Positions 26,308 to 36,386 are shown, counted from the first letter of the stretch. The stretch is 64,000 bases of DNA from an uncultured beta proteobacterium (GCA_903944725.1 CAJASX010000065.1:1-64000); one strand, 5' to 3'. Numbers and translations are program-made. The notes: generated from the letters alone by a model not told the origin.

Positions 26308-27723
26308 TTAAGCAATTTTACAAACATCAACAAAATGTCCTTCAATTGCAGCAGCAGCTGCCATTGCTGGGCTCACCAAATGGGTGCGACCGCCAGCACC
26401 TTGACGACCTTCAAAATTCCGGTTGGAAGTTGAAGCACAACGCTCTCCTGGCTCTAAACGATCGGCGTTCATGGCTAAACACATCGAACAGCCCGGCTCG
26501 CGCCATTCAAAACCAGCGGCTTTAAAGACTCGATCTAAACCCTCGCGTTCAGCTTGGGCCTTCACTAAGCCAGAGCCCGGTACAACCATGGCCACTTTAA
26601 TATTAGCGGCTACTTTCTTGCCTAGGCGATCGACCACTTTGGCTGCTGCACGTAAATCTTCAATGCGGCTATTGGTGCAGGAACCAATGAACACCTTATC
26701 AACTTGAATACTCGTAATAGGCATGCTGGGAATTAGGCCCATATATTCAAGGGCGCGTTCCATTGCTAAGCGTTTATTCGGATCGCGCTCTTTTTCGGGA
26801 TCAGGTATGCTCCCACTAATAGCTAAAACCATTTCTGGCGAGGTGCCCCAAGTCACTTGGGGTTGAATTTCTTCGGCGCGTAATTCAACCACCTGATCAA
26901 ACGCGGCATCTATATCTGAATGCAAACTGCGCCAATATTGCAAAGCATGACGCAAGACTTCTCCTTTAGGCGTGTAAGGACGCCCTTGAATATAGTCAAT
27001 TGTCGTTTCATCAACGGCGATCAAGCCTGCGCGTGCGCCAGCCTCAATTGCCATATTGCAAATGGTCATGCGCCCTTCCATCGATAAATTACGAATTGCC
27101 TCGCCAGCAAATTCGATCGTATAGCCAGTACCTCCTGCCGTGCCGATTCGACCAATCACTGCCAGTGCAATATCTTTAGCGGTGCAACCCGGAGGTAGGC
27201 GACCCTCTACCCGCACCAACATATTTTTGCTTTTTTTCATCAGCAAGGTTTGCGTTGCCAAAACATGCTCCACTTCCGAAGTACCAATACCAAATGCTAA
27301 AGCACCAAAAGCGCCGTGAGTACTGGTGTGTGAATCACCACATACTACCGTCATACCAGGCAGCGTAGCGCCCTGCTCTGGGCCAATTACATGCACGATG
27401 CCCTGACGTAAATCATTCATCTTAAATTGGGTAATGCCTAAGCGGTCACAATTTTGATCAAGTGTGTCAACCTGTAATTTAGAAATAGGGTCGGCAATAC
27501 CCAAGGCCCGATCAGTGGTAGGTACGTTGTGGTCAGAAACTGCTAAATTTGCAGAAATACGCCAAATTGGCCGCTGCGCCAAAGCCAAACCTTCAAATGC
27601 CTGCGGGCTAGTTACCTCATGCAATAGCTGACGATCAATATAAAGCGTAGCTGTGCCGTCATCTTCAGCGTAGACCACATGGTCATCCCATAATTTGTCA
27701 TACAAGGTGCGGCCCATACTCAT
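26308..27723 (-). CDS. leuC: 3-isopropylmalate dehydratase large subunit
   Basis: 471-residue aconitase-family enzyme with a [4Fe-4S] cluster. The cluster cysteines lie in [13 protein letters not shown] and in [11 protein letters not shown] (two cysteines); [14 protein letters not shown] is the substrate loop. It isomerises 2-isopropylmalate with LeuD. It begins 12 bases after gltA, so it is probably cotranscribed with the TCA genes. Confidence 0.97.
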   Translation of the reverse strand: MSMGRTLYDKLWDDHVVYAEDDGTATLYIDRQLLHEVTSPQAFEGLALAQRPIWRISANLAVSDHNVPTTDRALGIADPISKLQVDTLDQNCDRLGITQFKMNDLRQGIVHVIGPEQGATLPGMTVVCGDSHTSTHGAFGALAFGIGTSEVEHVLATQTLLMKKSKNMLVRVEGRLPPGCTAKDIALAVIGRIGTAGGTGYTIEFAGEAIRNLSMEGRMTICNMAIEAGARAGLIAVDETTIDYIQGRPYTPKGEVLRHALQYWRSLHSDIDAAFDQVVELRAEEIQPQVTWGTSPEMVLAISGSIPDPEKERDPNKRLAMERALEYMGLIPSMPITSIQVDKVFIGSCTNSRIEDLRAAAKVVDRLGKKVAANIKVAMVVPGSGLVKAQAEREGLDRVFKAAGFEWREPGCSMCLAMNADRLEPGERCASTSNRNFEGRQGAGGRTHLVSPAMAAAAAIEGHFVDVCKIA

Positions 27724-27735
27724 TCCTTAAAATAC

Positions 27736-29049
27736 TTATTTACGCTCTACTACCGCTGGCACTAATCTTTCAGTCTCGCCGATAAATAATTGCCGCGGTC
27801 GACCAATTTTATATTCAGAGTCGGTGATCATCTCTTCCCATTGCGCAATCCAGCCAACCGTACGCGCTAAGGCAAATACACAAGTAAACATATCAGTGGG
27901 TATTCCTAGAGCGCGTTGCACAATACCTGAATAAAAATCTACGTTGGGATACAGTTTGCGCCCGACAAAATACTCATCTTCAAGTGCTATTTTCTCTAAA
28001 GTCATTGCTAGCTTAAAGAGTGGGTCATTCTCTAGGCCCATTTCATTAAGCACTTCGTAACAGGTTTCACGCATTAATTTTGCACGGGGGTCAAAGTTTT
28101 TATAAACTCGATGACCAAAGCCCATTAACCGAACGCCTGAGTTTTTATCCTTAACCTGGGCAATAAACTCACCAATTTTTTCCACCCCGCCATTATTTTG
28201 AATGCTAGTGAGCATATCTAAACAGGCTTCATTGGCCCCGCCATGTGCAGGACCCCATAAACAAGCAATACCAGCAGAAATTGCTGCGAAGGGATTAGTG
28301 CCCGAAGAGCCGCATAAACGTACTGTTGAAGTTGATGCATTTTGCTCATGATCAGCATGCAAAATAAAAATACGATCTAAGGCCTTGACTAATACTGGAT
28401 TAATTTTGTAGGGTTCGCAGGGTGTAGCAAACATCATGCGCATAAAATTAGCGGTATAAGAAAGCGAATTATCAGGATAAATAAAAGGTTGGCCAATCGA
28501 ATACTTATACGACATTGCTACCAAGGTAGGCATCTTAGCAATTAAACGAATTTGGGCAATATGGCGTGCTAAGGGCTCTGAGTAGTCGATTTGATCGTGA
28601 TAGAAAGCTGCCATCGCCCCAACTAAGCCGGTTAATACCGCCATTGGGTGAGCATCACGGCGAAAGCCGCGTAAGAAAAATTGCATTTGCTCATGCACCA
28701 TGGTGTGATGCATCACTAATTCTTCAAAACTACTCTTCTCAGTTTGATTGGGTAATTTACCCTTAAGTAATAAATAGCAAATTTCTAAGAAATCGCATTT
28801 ACCAGCCAAATCTTGAATTGGATAACCGCGATAGAGCAATTCGCCTTTGTCGCCGTCAATAAAGGTAATTTTCGAACTACACGAAGCGGTCGAAAGAAAG
28901 CCAGGATCATAAGTAAACTTACCTGTTTGCCCATAGAGTCTGCGGATATCAATCACCTCAGGGCCAACTGTACCTTTATAAATAGGTAAGTCAATATCTG
29001 GTGTGCCGTCAGAAAAAGAAAGTTTCGCTTTAATATCCGATTCAATCAT
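27736..29049 (-). CDS. gltA: Citrate synthase
   Basis: 437-residue type II (hexameric, gram-negative) citrate synthase. Catalytic residues are the histidine in [17 protein letters not shown], the histidine in [14 protein letters not shown] and the aspartate in PNVDFYSGI. The N-terminal [20 protein letters not shown] is normal for the family. It follows sdhE with a 52-base gap and precedes leuC. Condenses oxaloacetate and acetyl-CoA at TCA entry. Confidence 0.97.
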   Translation of the reverse strand: MIESDIKAKLSFSDGTPDIDLPIYKGTVGPEVIDIRRLYGQTGKFTYDPGFLSTASCSSKITFIDGDKGELLYRGYPIQDLAGKCDFLEICYLLLKGKLPNQTEKSSFEELVMHHTMVHEQMQFFLRGFRRDAHPMAVLTGLVGAMAAFYHDQIDYSEPLARHIAQIRLIAKMPTLVAMSYKYSIGQPFIYPDNSLSYTANFMRMMFATPCEPYKINPVLVKALDRIFILHADHEQNASTSTVRLCGSSGTNPFAAISAGIACLWGPAHGGANEACLDMLTSIQNNGGVEKIGEFIAQVKDKNSGVRLMGFGHRVYKNFDPRAKLMRETCYEVLNEMGLENDPLFKLAMTLEKIALEDEYFVGRKLYPNVDFYSGIVQRALGIPTDMFTCVFALARTVGWIAQWEEMITDSEYKIGRPRQLFIGETERLVPAVVERK

Positions 29050-29101
29050 GTTTCATCCTCAAGGGTTCCAATTTAAAAAAACAGTAATGCTGTTGCGCTA
29101 C

Positions 29102-29371
29102 TTATTTTTCACGCAACATCAACAACAATTTCTGCAGCACTGGTGAGGATACTTCACCATCTAGGGCTGCCACTGTATTGCTCCTACCCAATAATAAATC
29201 CAGCAAATCATTGTCATCTAAAGCCAGTAATTGACCAAGAGCTATTGCCTGCTCTTGATCTAAAACAGCTTCATAGCGCCTAAAAAAACGCTCTAAAATT
29301 AAATCGTTTTCAAGTAATCCTCGCCGAGCTGCCGCATGCAAGCGATAGCTTTCGGCTGAAGTTAGGTTCAT
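29102..29371 (-). CDS. sdhE: Succinate dehydrogenase assembly factor SdhE
   Basis: 89-residue protein of the YgfY/Sdh5 family. It shows the conserved RRGLLENDLILERFFRRYE stretch at about residues 16-34, whose RG(xx)E core contacts SdhA during covalent FAD attachment. The position directly after sdhB and before gltA is classic. Confidence 0.93.
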   Translation of the reverse strand: MNLTSAESYRLHAAARRGLLENDLILERFFRRYEAVLDQEQAIALGQLLALDDNDLLDLLLGRSNTVAALDGEVSSPVLQKLLLMLREK

Positions 29372-29395
29372 TTTGCTTGATTCATTTGATTTTCT

Positions 29396-30100
29396 TCACA
29401 CTGCTCTACGCACCATTAACTCTTTAATTTTGCCAATAGCTTTAGTCGGATTGAGATGTTTAGGACAAACATCAACGCAATTCATAATGGTATGACAACG
29501 AAATAAGCGATAAGGGTCTTCTAAATTATCAAGCCGCAGCGCGGTAGCCTCATCACGACTATCGGCAATAAAGCGGTAAGCCTGTAACAAGCCGGCAGGA
29601 CCAACAAATTTATCAGGATTCCACCAAAATGATGGGCAAGCAGTTGAGCACGAAGCGCACAAAATACATTCATACAACCCATCTAACTCTTCGCGCTCAG
29701 CGGGGCTTTGTAAACGCTCCTTTTCAGGTGGTGGCGTGTCATTAATTAAATATGGTTTGATTGATAAATACTGCTTAAAGAATAAAGTCATATCGACAAT
29801 TAAATCGCGCACTACCGGTAAGCCTGGTAACGGCCGTAACACAATAGTTTTAGGCAAACTACGCATATTGGTTAAGCAGGCCAAGCCATTTTTACCATTG
29901 ATATTCATTGCATCAGAGCCACAAACACCTTCGCGGCAAGAGCGTCGAAACGAAATGGTTTCATCCATCTTCTTTAGGGTAATCAGCGCATCTAACAACA
30001 TACGCTCATCAGTCAATTCAATTTCATAGCGTTGCATGCGAGGCGCATCATTAGTCTCGGGGTCGTAACGGTAGATCTCGAAAATACGGGTATCACTCAT
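29396..30100 (-). CDS. sdhB: Succinate dehydrogenase iron-sulfur subunit
   Basis: 234 residues carrying the three clusters of complex II. The [2Fe-2S] site is SCREGVCGSDAM with a later cysteine in GLAC (about 55-75). The [4Fe-4S] site is CILCASCSTACP (about 145-157). The [3Fe-4S] site is in CHTIMNCVDVCPKHLNP (about 202-218). It passes electrons from SdhA FAD to ubiquinone. Confidence 0.97.
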   Translation of the reverse strand: MSDTRIFEIYRYDPETNDAPRMQRYEIELTDERMLLDALITLKKMDETISFRRSCREGVCGSDAMNINGKNGLACLTNMRSLPKTIVLRPLPGLPVVRDLIVDMTLFFKQYLSIKPYLINDTPPPEKERLQSPAEREELDGLYECILCASCSTACPSFWWNPDKFVGPAGLLQAYRFIADSRDEATALRLDNLEDPYRLFRCHTIMNCVDVCPKHLNPTKAIGKIKELMVRRAV

Positions 30101-30127
30101 CTCAATTCTTTCGTCAACAAATAGGCG

Positions 30128-31906
30128 TTAAAAAGTGCGTTCTTTAGGGGGTACAGAATCAATAGTGAGCGGCTTTAGCTGTACTGGTTTGTAATCCATG
30201 CGATTACCCGCACTAAACCACAATGAATGTTTCATCCAATGCTCATCATCACGCTTAGGATGATTATCATGCGAATGAGCCCCGCGACTTTCTTTGCGTG
30301 CTGCTGCTGAAATCATGGTGGCATTAGCAGTTTCAATTAAATTAGCAACTTCTAAAGCTTCAATGCGCGCAGTATTAAAAATTTGCGACTTATCTTTTAC
30401 CCATAAATGATTGGCCCTCTCAGTTAATAGCGCCATCTGACGTACGCCCTCATCCATTAATGCTTGATTACGAAATACCCCAGCATAGGTTTGCATAGTT
30501 TTGCGAATTTCGTTAGCCACATCTTGCGCATACTCACCGCTAGTAGAAGCATCGAGTTTGGCGATCCGCGCCAAACTATTGCGACCAGCATCGGCTGGCA
30601 AAATCTTGTGCTCATGGTCTTTTAAATTTTTCGCCACGATGTGGTTACCAGCAGCGCGCCCAAATACCAGTAAATCGAGCAATGAATTCGTGCCCAGACG
30701 ATTGGCACCATGCACCGATACGCAAGAACATTCGCCAATAGCATAGAGACCTTGCACAATATGATTAGGGTTACCATCCTTAGGTACAACTACTTGACCA
30801 TAAATGTTTGTGGGAATACCGCCCATTTGATAGTGAATTGTAGGTACTACTGGAATGGGCTCTTTAGTGACATCAATGTTGGCAAAGTTCATCCCAATTT
30901 CATATACCGAAGGCAGTCGCTTCATAATGGTTTCAGCGCCAATATGCGTTAAGTCGAGTACGACGTAATCGCCATTGGGCCCGCAACCACGGCCTTCTTT
31001 AATTTCTTGATCCATCGAACGTGACACAAAATCACGTGGTGCTAAATCTTTTAGGGTAGGCGCATAGCGCTCCATAAATCGTTCACCATCTTTATTCCGC
31101 AAGACCCCACCTTCACCGCGACAACCTTCAGTTAGCAAGACTCCAGCACCGGCTACGCCGGTAGGATGAAACTGCCAAAACTCCATGTCTTCTAGGGGAA
31201 TGCCCGCGCGCGCTGCCATACCCATGCCATCGCCTGTATTAATATAAGCATTAGTTGAGGCTGACCAAATACGCCCTGCACCACCTGTAGCCAAAATAAC
31301 AATTTTGGCCTCGAGAATATAGAGCTCACCCGTTTCCATTTCTAGTGCAGTCACTCCAACCACATCGCCAGCCGCATCACGAATTAAATCAAGCGCTAAC
31401 CACTCAACATAAAAATGGGTTTTAGCCAGCACATTGCGTTGATACAAGGTATGTAACATCGCATGACCCGTTCGGTCAGCTGCGGCACAAGCACGTTGTA
31501 CTGGCTTTTCACCATAATTTGCCGTGTGTCCACCAAAGGGACGCTGATAAATGGTGCCATCAGGATTGCGATCAAAAGGCATCCCATAGTGTTCAAGTTC
31601 ATACACTACTTTGGGCGCTTCACGACACATAAATTCAATCACGTCTTGATCGCCTAACCAATCGGAACCCTTTACCGTATCGTAAAAGTGATAATGCCAA
31701 TTATCTTCACTCATATTACCTAAGGCAGCACCAATGCCGCCTTGGGCTGCCACAGTATGTGAGCGGGTGGGAAAGACTTTGCTTAACACTGCCACATTTA
31801 AGCCAGCTTCGGCGAGTTGTAATGAAGCACGCATACCAGAACCACCTGCACCAACAATCACCGCGTCAAAACGACGTCGAGGTAATGATTTTTGAATCTC
31901 TGTCAT
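30128..31906 (-). CDS. sdhA: Succinate dehydrogenase flavoprotein subunit
   Basis: 592 residues from the ATG at 31906, chosen because it follows the sdhD stop by one base and has GGAAAG 7 bases upstream. An ATG at 31936 would overlap sdhD by 29 bases. Motifs: FAD fold DAVIVGAGGSGMRASLQLAE, covalent FAD histidine in RSHTVAAQGG, and succinate site HPTGVAGAGVLLTEGCRGEGG (as HPTGVAGAG and LLTEGCRGEGG). Oxidises succinate to fumarate. Confidence 0.97.
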   Translation of the reverse strand: MTEIQKSLPRRRFDAVIVGAGGSGMRASLQLAEAGLNVAVLSKVFPTRSHTVAAQGGIGAALGNMSEDNWHYHFYDTVKGSDWLGDQDVIEFMCREAPKVVYELEHYGMPFDRNPDGTIYQRPFGGHTANYGEKPVQRACAAADRTGHAMLHTLYQRNVLAKTHFYVEWLALDLIRDAAGDVVGVTALEMETGELYILEAKIVILATGGAGRIWSASTNAYINTGDGMGMAARAGIPLEDMEFWQFHPTGVAGAGVLLTEGCRGEGGVLRNKDGERFMERYAPTLKDLAPRDFVSRSMDQEIKEGRGCGPNGDYVVLDLTHIGAETIMKRLPSVYEIGMNFANIDVTKEPIPVVPTIHYQMGGIPTNIYGQVVVPKDGNPNHIVQGLYAIGECSCVSVHGANRLGTNSLLDLLVFGRAAGNHIVAKNLKDHEHKILPADAGRNSLARIAKLDASTSGEYAQDVANEIRKTMQTYAGVFRNQALMDEGVRQMALLTERANHLWVKDKSQIFNTARIEALEVANLIETANATMISAAARKESRGAHSHDNHPKRDDEHWMKHSLWFSAGNRMDYKPVQLKPLTIDSVPPKERTF

Positions 31907-31907
31907 C

Positions 31908-32273
31908 TCATACTTTCCATAAAATTTGGATAGCATAAGCAGTACAAGCTATCAACCATAGCGCCGTCAAAACTTGTAAACTTAAACGGACGCCAACAGG
32001 CTTAACGTAGTCCATCCAGATGTCACGCATGCCAATCCAAGCATGATAAAAAAGGCTGAGTAAAGCCAATAATGTCAGTAACTTCATGAATTGATTGCTA
32101 AACAAACTAGCCCAAGCAGCGTAATTAGCGCCGCCATTAAGCAAATAATCGCCTAATAAAATAATTGTAAAAAGTACCATGACCACCGCAGTCATGCGCT
32201 GAATTAACCATTCTTTCAGGCCATAGTGAGCGCCAACAACGAGGCGTCGTGGACCAATGTTATAGATCGACAT
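31908..32273 (-). CDS. sdhD: Succinate dehydrogenase membrane anchor SdhD
   Basis: 121 residues with three transmembrane helices. The heme b ligand is the histidine in LFYHAWIGMRDIWMDYVKP at about residues 75-93. The N-terminal RRLVVGAHYGLKEWLIQR is typical of the family. It lies 12 bases after sdhC. Confidence 0.95.
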   Translation of the reverse strand: MSIYNIGPRRLVVGAHYGLKEWLIQRMTAVVMVLFTIILLGDYLLNGGANYAAWASLFSNQFMKLLTLLALLSLFYHAWIGMRDIWMDYVKPVGVRLSLQVLTALWLIACTAYAIQILWKV

Positions 32274-32285
32274 TTTTTTCTTGCC

Positions 32286-32711
32286 TTAGAACAAACCAAA
32301 GAATTTTGCGCCCAAAATAACCGTTAGCGAAAAACTAATTACTAACACCATAATTGCCGAACGATTGGCAGGAACTTTATTTATACCAATTTCACGATCC
32401 AACAATAAGTAACGAATTCCTGCAAAAAAATGATGCAGAAAACTCCAAATCAAACCTAAAAGAATTAATTTTGCAAAAGGATTAGCAACAATTGCTTGAA
32501 ATTTTTTATAACTTAGTTCTGAAGCCAAGCTTTGATCAAATAGATAAAGTAAGAAGGGCAAGAACAAAAATAAAGCGGCACCACTAATGCGATGCAGAAT
32601 TGAAACCTTTCCTGCCCACGGTAAGTGGTAATGAATTAACTGCGCTAAACCAATATTGCGGTAGACCGGCTTTGGTCGCGAATTGTGCAGCTCGTGCTGG
32701 GCATCAGCCAT
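32286..32711 (-). CDS. sdhC: Succinate dehydrogenase cytochrome b556 subunit SdhC
   Basis: 141 residues, three transmembrane helices. The motifs are RPVYRNIGLAQ-type near the N-terminus (here RPKPVYRNIGLAQL), SILHRISGAALF (quinone-site Ser/Arg), and the heme ligand histidine in SFLHHFFAGIRYLLLD at about 90-105. First gene of the sdh operon. Confidence 0.95.
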   Translation of the reverse strand: MADAQHELHNSRPKPVYRNIGLAQLIHYHLPWAGKVSILHRISGAALFLFLPFLLYLFDQSLASELSYKKFQAIVANPFAKLILLGLIWSFLHHFFAGIRYLLLDREIGINKVPANRSAIMVLVISFSLTVILGAKFFGLF

Positions 32712-32748
32712 GGCTTATCTCAATGAGGAAGTAAATGGTTTAAATTAA

Positions 32749-32771
32749 ATGTTGTATTGCAACATATTTTA
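32749..32771 (-). promoter_or_regulatory. sdh operon -10 box with palindrome over the start point
   Basis: On the minus strand TAAAAT (32766-32771) is a plausible -10 box for sdhC. Directly downstream, at the expected start of transcription, is the inverted repeat ATGTTG - centre of 5 - CAACAT (32749-32765). A matching -35 box is weak. The palindrome is a candidate operator; the nearby GntR regulator is an obvious but untested partner. Confidence 0.4.
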
Positions 32772-32812
32772 GTAGAAAGCGGGACAGCATTGGATAATTT
32801 CATTATTAGGGC

Positions 32813-33562
32813 TTAACTTAAGGCATTTTCATAGTGCTGCGAGCTTGTATCATAGCGGGCTATACGCATTTCTACGGGTTTATTGCCATAACTGTAAGAA
32901 ACCCGCTCCACCAATAAAAGCGGCGTCCCTATTGCCGTTTTTAAGCGGCTAGCGCTGATAGAATCGCTGGCAACTGCCTTAATTTTCTCCTCTGCACGCA
33001 CCATATGAGTGGCAAAGGAAGATTCATATAGGGCGTATAAAGGCCCTGTCCAAGCCAACAAGGTAGCAAGGCTTAAACCTTTAAAACGTAAACTGGGCAA
33101 CCAAATTTGCTCAAAGACAATGGCCGCACCGGCAAAAGTCTGTACCCGTTCAATTTCAATCAAGCTCTCGCCAGTCGGCATTTTTAAAGCTTTGGCAATC
33201 AGCCGTGGGGCTTTGATTTTTTTACAAGTCAGAAAATGATTTTTCAAAACCATGGGCAAACCGCTATCGGGAGCTAAACGCAAAAACCGAAATTGGTGAT
33301 GCTCCTCATGATGAGTAGCCACAAAGGTGCCCTTACCTTGCTTACGAATCAATAAGTTTTGTGTCGTTAACTCATCAATCGCCTTACGAACCGTACCCTG
33401 ACTCACCTCATAGCGGGCAGCCAATTCAAATTCACTGGGAATAGCCTCGCCTGGTTGCCATTCGCCTGCTTGCAAACTAGCTAGCAACATCGCTTTAATC
33501 TGCTGATAAAGCGGGCTAAAAGTGGCCAAAGAGGATAAATTCGTAGTCAACAATGCATCCAA
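32813..33562 (-). CDS. GntR/HutC-family transcriptional regulator
   Basis: 249 residues. The winged-helix DNA-binding domain lies at about 17-85 (PSEFELAARYEVSQGTVRKAI and LIRKQGKGTFV), and a C-terminal UTRA effector domain at about 105-245 (FEQIWLPSLRF, LLVERVSY). No ATG is available: the earliest start is TTG at 33560-33562, and later TTG codons are possible. It is encoded between the sdh operon (same strand) and mdh (divergent). The effector is probably a small organic acid, but this is inference from context. Confidence 0.88.
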   Translation of the reverse strand: MDALLTTNLSSLATFSPLYQQIKAMLLASLQAGEWQPGEAIPSEFELAARYEVSQGTVRKAIDELTTQNLLIRKQGKGTFVATHHEEHHQFRFLRLAPDSGLPMVLKNHFLTCKKIKAPRLIAKALKMPTGESLIEIERVQTFAGAAIVFEQIWLPSLRFKGLSLATLLAWTGPLYALYESSFATHMVRAEEKIKAVASDSISASRLKTAIGTPLLLVERVSYSYGNKPVEMRIARYDTSSQHYENALS

Positions 33563-33610
33563 TAACAGTCTTTTTTATGCTTGAATGAGATCAAAATAGA
33601 GTTTTGCATA

Positions 33611-33624
33611 GTCTTATAGAAGAC
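33611..33624. promoter_or_regulatory. Candidate GntR-type operator upstream of mdh
   Basis: GTCTT-ATAG-AAGAC is a perfect 5+5 inverted repeat with a 4-base centre, close to the GT...AC half-site pattern of HutC-type operators. It lies just upstream of the mdh -35 box, in the spacer between the GntR gene and mdh. Confidence 0.5.
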
Positions 33625-33628
33625 ATAG

Positions 33629-33658
33629 TTGACAGTGTAATAGGGGAATACCTAAACT
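33629..33658 (+). promoter_or_regulatory. Probable mdh promoter
   Basis: A consensus -35 box TTGACA (33629-33634) is followed after 18 bases by TAAACT (33653-33658), a fair -10 box. The mdh ATG is 48 bases further on, with CTGGAG ten bases before it. Confidence 0.5.
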
Positions 33659-33706
33659 TAAAGGGATAATAGAAGTAATTTTTAACCTTCATCTGGAGTT
33701 TTAGTA

Positions 33707-34696
33707 ATGACAAAAGCACCCATGCGTGTTGCAGTCACCGGCGCCGCCGGCCAAATTGGCTATTCCCTGCTATTTCGTATCGCTAATGGCGATTTATTAG
33801 GTAAAGACCAACCCATAATCTTGCAACTCCTTGAAATTCCTGATGAAAAAGCACAAAAGGCGCTGGCGGGTGTGATGATGGAGCTCGATGATTGCGCCTT
33901 CCCCCTTCTCGCTGGAATGAGTGCGCATAGTGACCCCATGACGGCGTTTAAAGACATCGATATTGCCATGCTGGTAGGAGCTCGTCCACGTGGCCCAGGT
34001 ATGGAACGCAAAGATTTATTATCGGCTAATGCGCAAATTTTTACTGCGCAAGGCAAGGCACTCGATGCTGTTGCCAAGCGCACAGTCAAAGTTCTGGTAG
34101 TGGGCAATCCCGCCAATACCAATGCCTATATTGCGATGAAATCAGCACCTAGCCTGCCCGCTAAAAACTTTACCGCAATGTTACGTCTTGATCACAATCG
34201 TGCGCTTTCACAATTAGCCGCCAAAATGGGCAAGCCAGTAGCAGAAATTGAAAAATTAATTGTCTGGGGAAATCATAGCCCCACCATGTATCCCGACTAT
34301 CGCTTTGCAACCATCAACGGACAGTCAGTAGAAAAAATCATTAATGATCCCGCTTGGAATAAAGATGTTTTTATTCCCACTGTGGCCAAACGAGGTGCAG
34401 CTATCATTGAAGCCCGTGGCTTATCTTCGGCGGCCTCAGCCGCCAATGCCGCCATTGATCATCTGCATGATTGGGTCCTTGGCACCAACGGCAAATGGAC
34501 GACAATGGGTATTGCGTCTAAAGGCGAATACGGTATTCCGGCTGATGTCATTTACGGTATGCCGGTCATTTGTGCTAACGGTGAGTATCATCTGGTAGAA
34601 GATTTAGAAATTGATGCTTTTTCGCGTGAACGAATGAATCACACGCTTAATGAATTACTTGAAGAACAAGCAGGCGTAAAGCACTTGCTTTCCTAA
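33707..34696 (+). CDS. mdh: Malate dehydrogenase
   Basis: 329-residue NAD-dependent malate dehydrogenase of the type found in Burkholderiales. The nucleotide loop is [19 protein letters not shown] (about 8-26), the substrate arginines lie in [17 protein letters not shown], the aspartate in LDHNRA and the catalytic histidine in [11 protein letters not shown]. Divergent from the GntR gene, with candidate operator and promoter between. Completes the malate-to-oxaloacetate step next to the sdh-gltA block. Confidence 0.97.
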   Translation: MTKAPMRVAVTGAAGQIGYSLLFRIANGDLLGKDQPIILQLLEIPDEKAQKALAGVMMELDDCAFPLLAGMSAHSDPMTAFKDIDIAMLVGARPRGPGMERKDLLSANAQIFTAQGKALDAVAKRTVKVLVVGNPANTNAYIAMKSAPSLPAKNFTAMLRLDHNRALSQLAAKMGKPVAEIEKLIVWGNHSPTMYPDYRFATINGQSVEKIINDPAWNKDVFIPTVAKRGAAIIEARGLSSAASAANAAIDHLHDWVLGTNGKWTTMGIASKGEYGIPADVIYGMPVICANGEYHLVEDLEIDAFSRERMNHTLNELLEEQAGVKHLLS

Positions 34697-34707
34697 GGAA
34701 AAATAAT

Positions 34708-35091
34708 ATGAAAAAAAATTCGCTTTTACTCCTCTTACAAGTGGTCATAGCTAGCACTGTTTGCCTTGCACCGTTTGCTAGCCAAGCCCAAAATCTCCGT
34801 AACACGTCGCCCTTCTCATGGTCGTGCAGTAACGGAATGGAACTAAAAACCTCGGGTACCCCTGAAAATCTAACCTTAGAGTGGAACTCAAGAAGCTTCG
34901 TGATGAACAAAGAAACTTCATTACCAGGAAGTTTGCGCTATAAAAACATGGATACGGGTCTCGACCTAGTAGTGTTAGGCAATAAAGCCATGCTTTTTAA
35001 CATTAAGAGCGGCGTACGCTTAGCCGATTTTTGTCAAACCGCTGAGATGAAGGGTGGCAAAGATCCTCACTTATTTACCAAGGCTGAATAA
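34708..35091 (+). CDS. Exported MliC-like protein (putative lysozyme inhibitor)
   Basis: 127 residues with a Sec signal peptide (hydrophobic 5-25, cleavage after ASQAQ). The mature part begins with FSWSCSNGMELKTS, followed by LRYKNMDTGLDLVVLGNKAMLF and a closing cysteine in LADFCQT. The order of an early cysteine plus NGM, a mid RY(x)N segment and a late cysteine resembles MliC/PliC-type lysozyme inhibitors. Similarity is by pattern only and moderate. There is no lipobox, so it would be soluble in the periplasm. It begins 11 bases after mdh and may be cotranscribed. Confidence 0.55.
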   Translation: MKKNSLLLLLQVVIASTVCLAPFASQAQNLRNTSPFSWSCSNGMELKTSGTPENLTLEWNSRSFVMNKETSLPGSLRYKNMDTGLDLVVLGNKAMLFNIKSGVRLADFCQTAEMKGGKDPHLFTKAE

Positions 35092-35162
35092 GCACATGGT
35101 ATTTATCAAGGTCAATCAACTGCGGTGAATAAAGCATTGGCTACAGCGTAAGCCCAAGAAGA

Positions 35163-36374
35163 TTAATGAAATAAAGGTTGCTGGCTAGGCGAATCTTCTG
35201 GCATTTCGGCGTGCACCACTTCACCCTGGCGGTCTGGAAATAAAGGCGCACCACAGTCATCACATAATTCAGGAGCAAACAAGACGGCATGGCGAAAAAC
35301 ATCTTCAACTCCAGCATCACGTAGTGCATCACAAATTTCTTTAATTGGGCTTTCGTCATTTGAAACATCGTTTAAAGCATCGCTAGCCACATGCTCACGG
35401 TCGTATAAAGGCCAAATCACACCGTAGACTACCTCTGCTGAGCCCTTAACACTAAAAGCCAAACGATATTCATCGGCCTGCTCTTCACCAAAGGCCCCAA
35501 CCACACAGGATAAACCCGCAGGAATGATACTTAGTGCCGAGGCCAAGAAGTTCACAGCGGCCCGAATACTCAAAGGACGCACCTGCTTATCGGCTAAGCG
35601 GCAGTTGGTGAAATAAGCTTCCGGTAACAGTAAATCAAATTCACAACCAGGAAATAGGCTGGCAATCGGGTCGTGCATACCTGCTTGCCATTCGACTAAA
35701 CTCACACCGCGCTCTTGTCGAGCAGGAGTTTCAGCCTGCCAACGAAATAATGGCTGGCCACTAGGTGCGGCAATGACAGCGATGATAAAACGCGGGTCTG
35801 CCAAGACCGCAATCGTTTCCGACATACCCCGCATTTCTAACTTCATCTCACTTGCAGAGACTGCAGCAGATGCTAAAGCTTCGAGCAAAATTCGAGTTTG
35901 ACAATGCGAGTGCGGCATCTGGTCAATGCTATATAGCCAAGGCACAATCGCTAATCGCGTATCATTTGCGGCAATCGAGCGTTGTATGGCTACAGCCGTG
36001 GCTTCAATCACTTGCGCTGGTAATGCGCCCGATGGAATTTGATAACGCGTATGTGCCACGATCGGCATCGCGATTAATAGTGCATCCCAACTCTGCCCCT
36101 CGTATTCTAAGGTGAGCGACTCAGCCAAGGTTTCAGCGTTATCGGCCAATACTTCAAAAGCTACCGTATTAATTTTAAAAGTTTGATCTAATGCTGCATC
36201 AATCACATGTTGATTTTGACTTTTCAATAAACGTGCTAAGCGCTCAAGTAAGCGCACCTCCCAAAACTCATCCTCAATCCGACTACCAGATGCGGCTAAA
36301 GAAATTGAATCGGCAACGAGGCGGTCTGCTTCGGGCGAAGAGCGTTGTGATGATTTTGAGCGATATACAGCCAT
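35163..36374 (-). CDS. DUF2863 family protein
   Basis: 403-residue soluble protein typical of betaproteobacteria; no enzymatic function is known to me. It has no signal peptide or membrane helix. The sequence shows LVADSISLAASGSRIEDEFWE at the start (as LVADSISLAAS and SRIEDEFWE), VPWLYSIDQMPHSHCQTRILLEAL mid-protein (as VPWLYSIDQMPHSHC), and a C-terminal CDDCGAPLFPDRQGE. The CxxC pair there resembles a partial zinc site and ends close to the terminus. It may be single or transcribed after yaaA (12-base gap, same strand, located upstream). Confidence 0.85.
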   Translation of the reverse strand: MAVYRSKSSQRSSPEADRLVADSISLAASGSRIEDEFWEVRLLERLARLLKSQNQHVIDAALDQTFKINTVAFEVLADNAETLAESLTLEYEGQSWDALLIAMPIVAHTRYQIPSGALPAQVIEATAVAIQRSIAANDTRLAIVPWLYSIDQMPHSHCQTRILLEALASAAVSASEMKLEMRGMSETIAVLADPRFIIAVIAAPSGQPLFRWQAETPARQERGVSLVEWQAGMHDPIASLFPGCEFDLLLPEAYFTNCRLADKQVRPLSIRAAVNFLASALSIIPAGLSCVVGAFGEEQADEYRLAFSVKGSAEVVYGVIWPLYDREHVASDALNDVSNDESPIKEICDALRDAGVEDVFRHAVLFAPELCDDCGAPLFPDRQGEVVHAEMPEDSPSQQPLFH

Positions 36375-36386
36375 AAGGAAGTAGTC

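Noticed and set aside
26423..26707. Plus-strand open frame opposite leuC, and similar long frames opposite aceF (55989-56591), lpdA and folD
   Set aside because: They mirror the codon structure of well-supported genes on the other strand, have no ribosome-binding site, and show no known family pattern.
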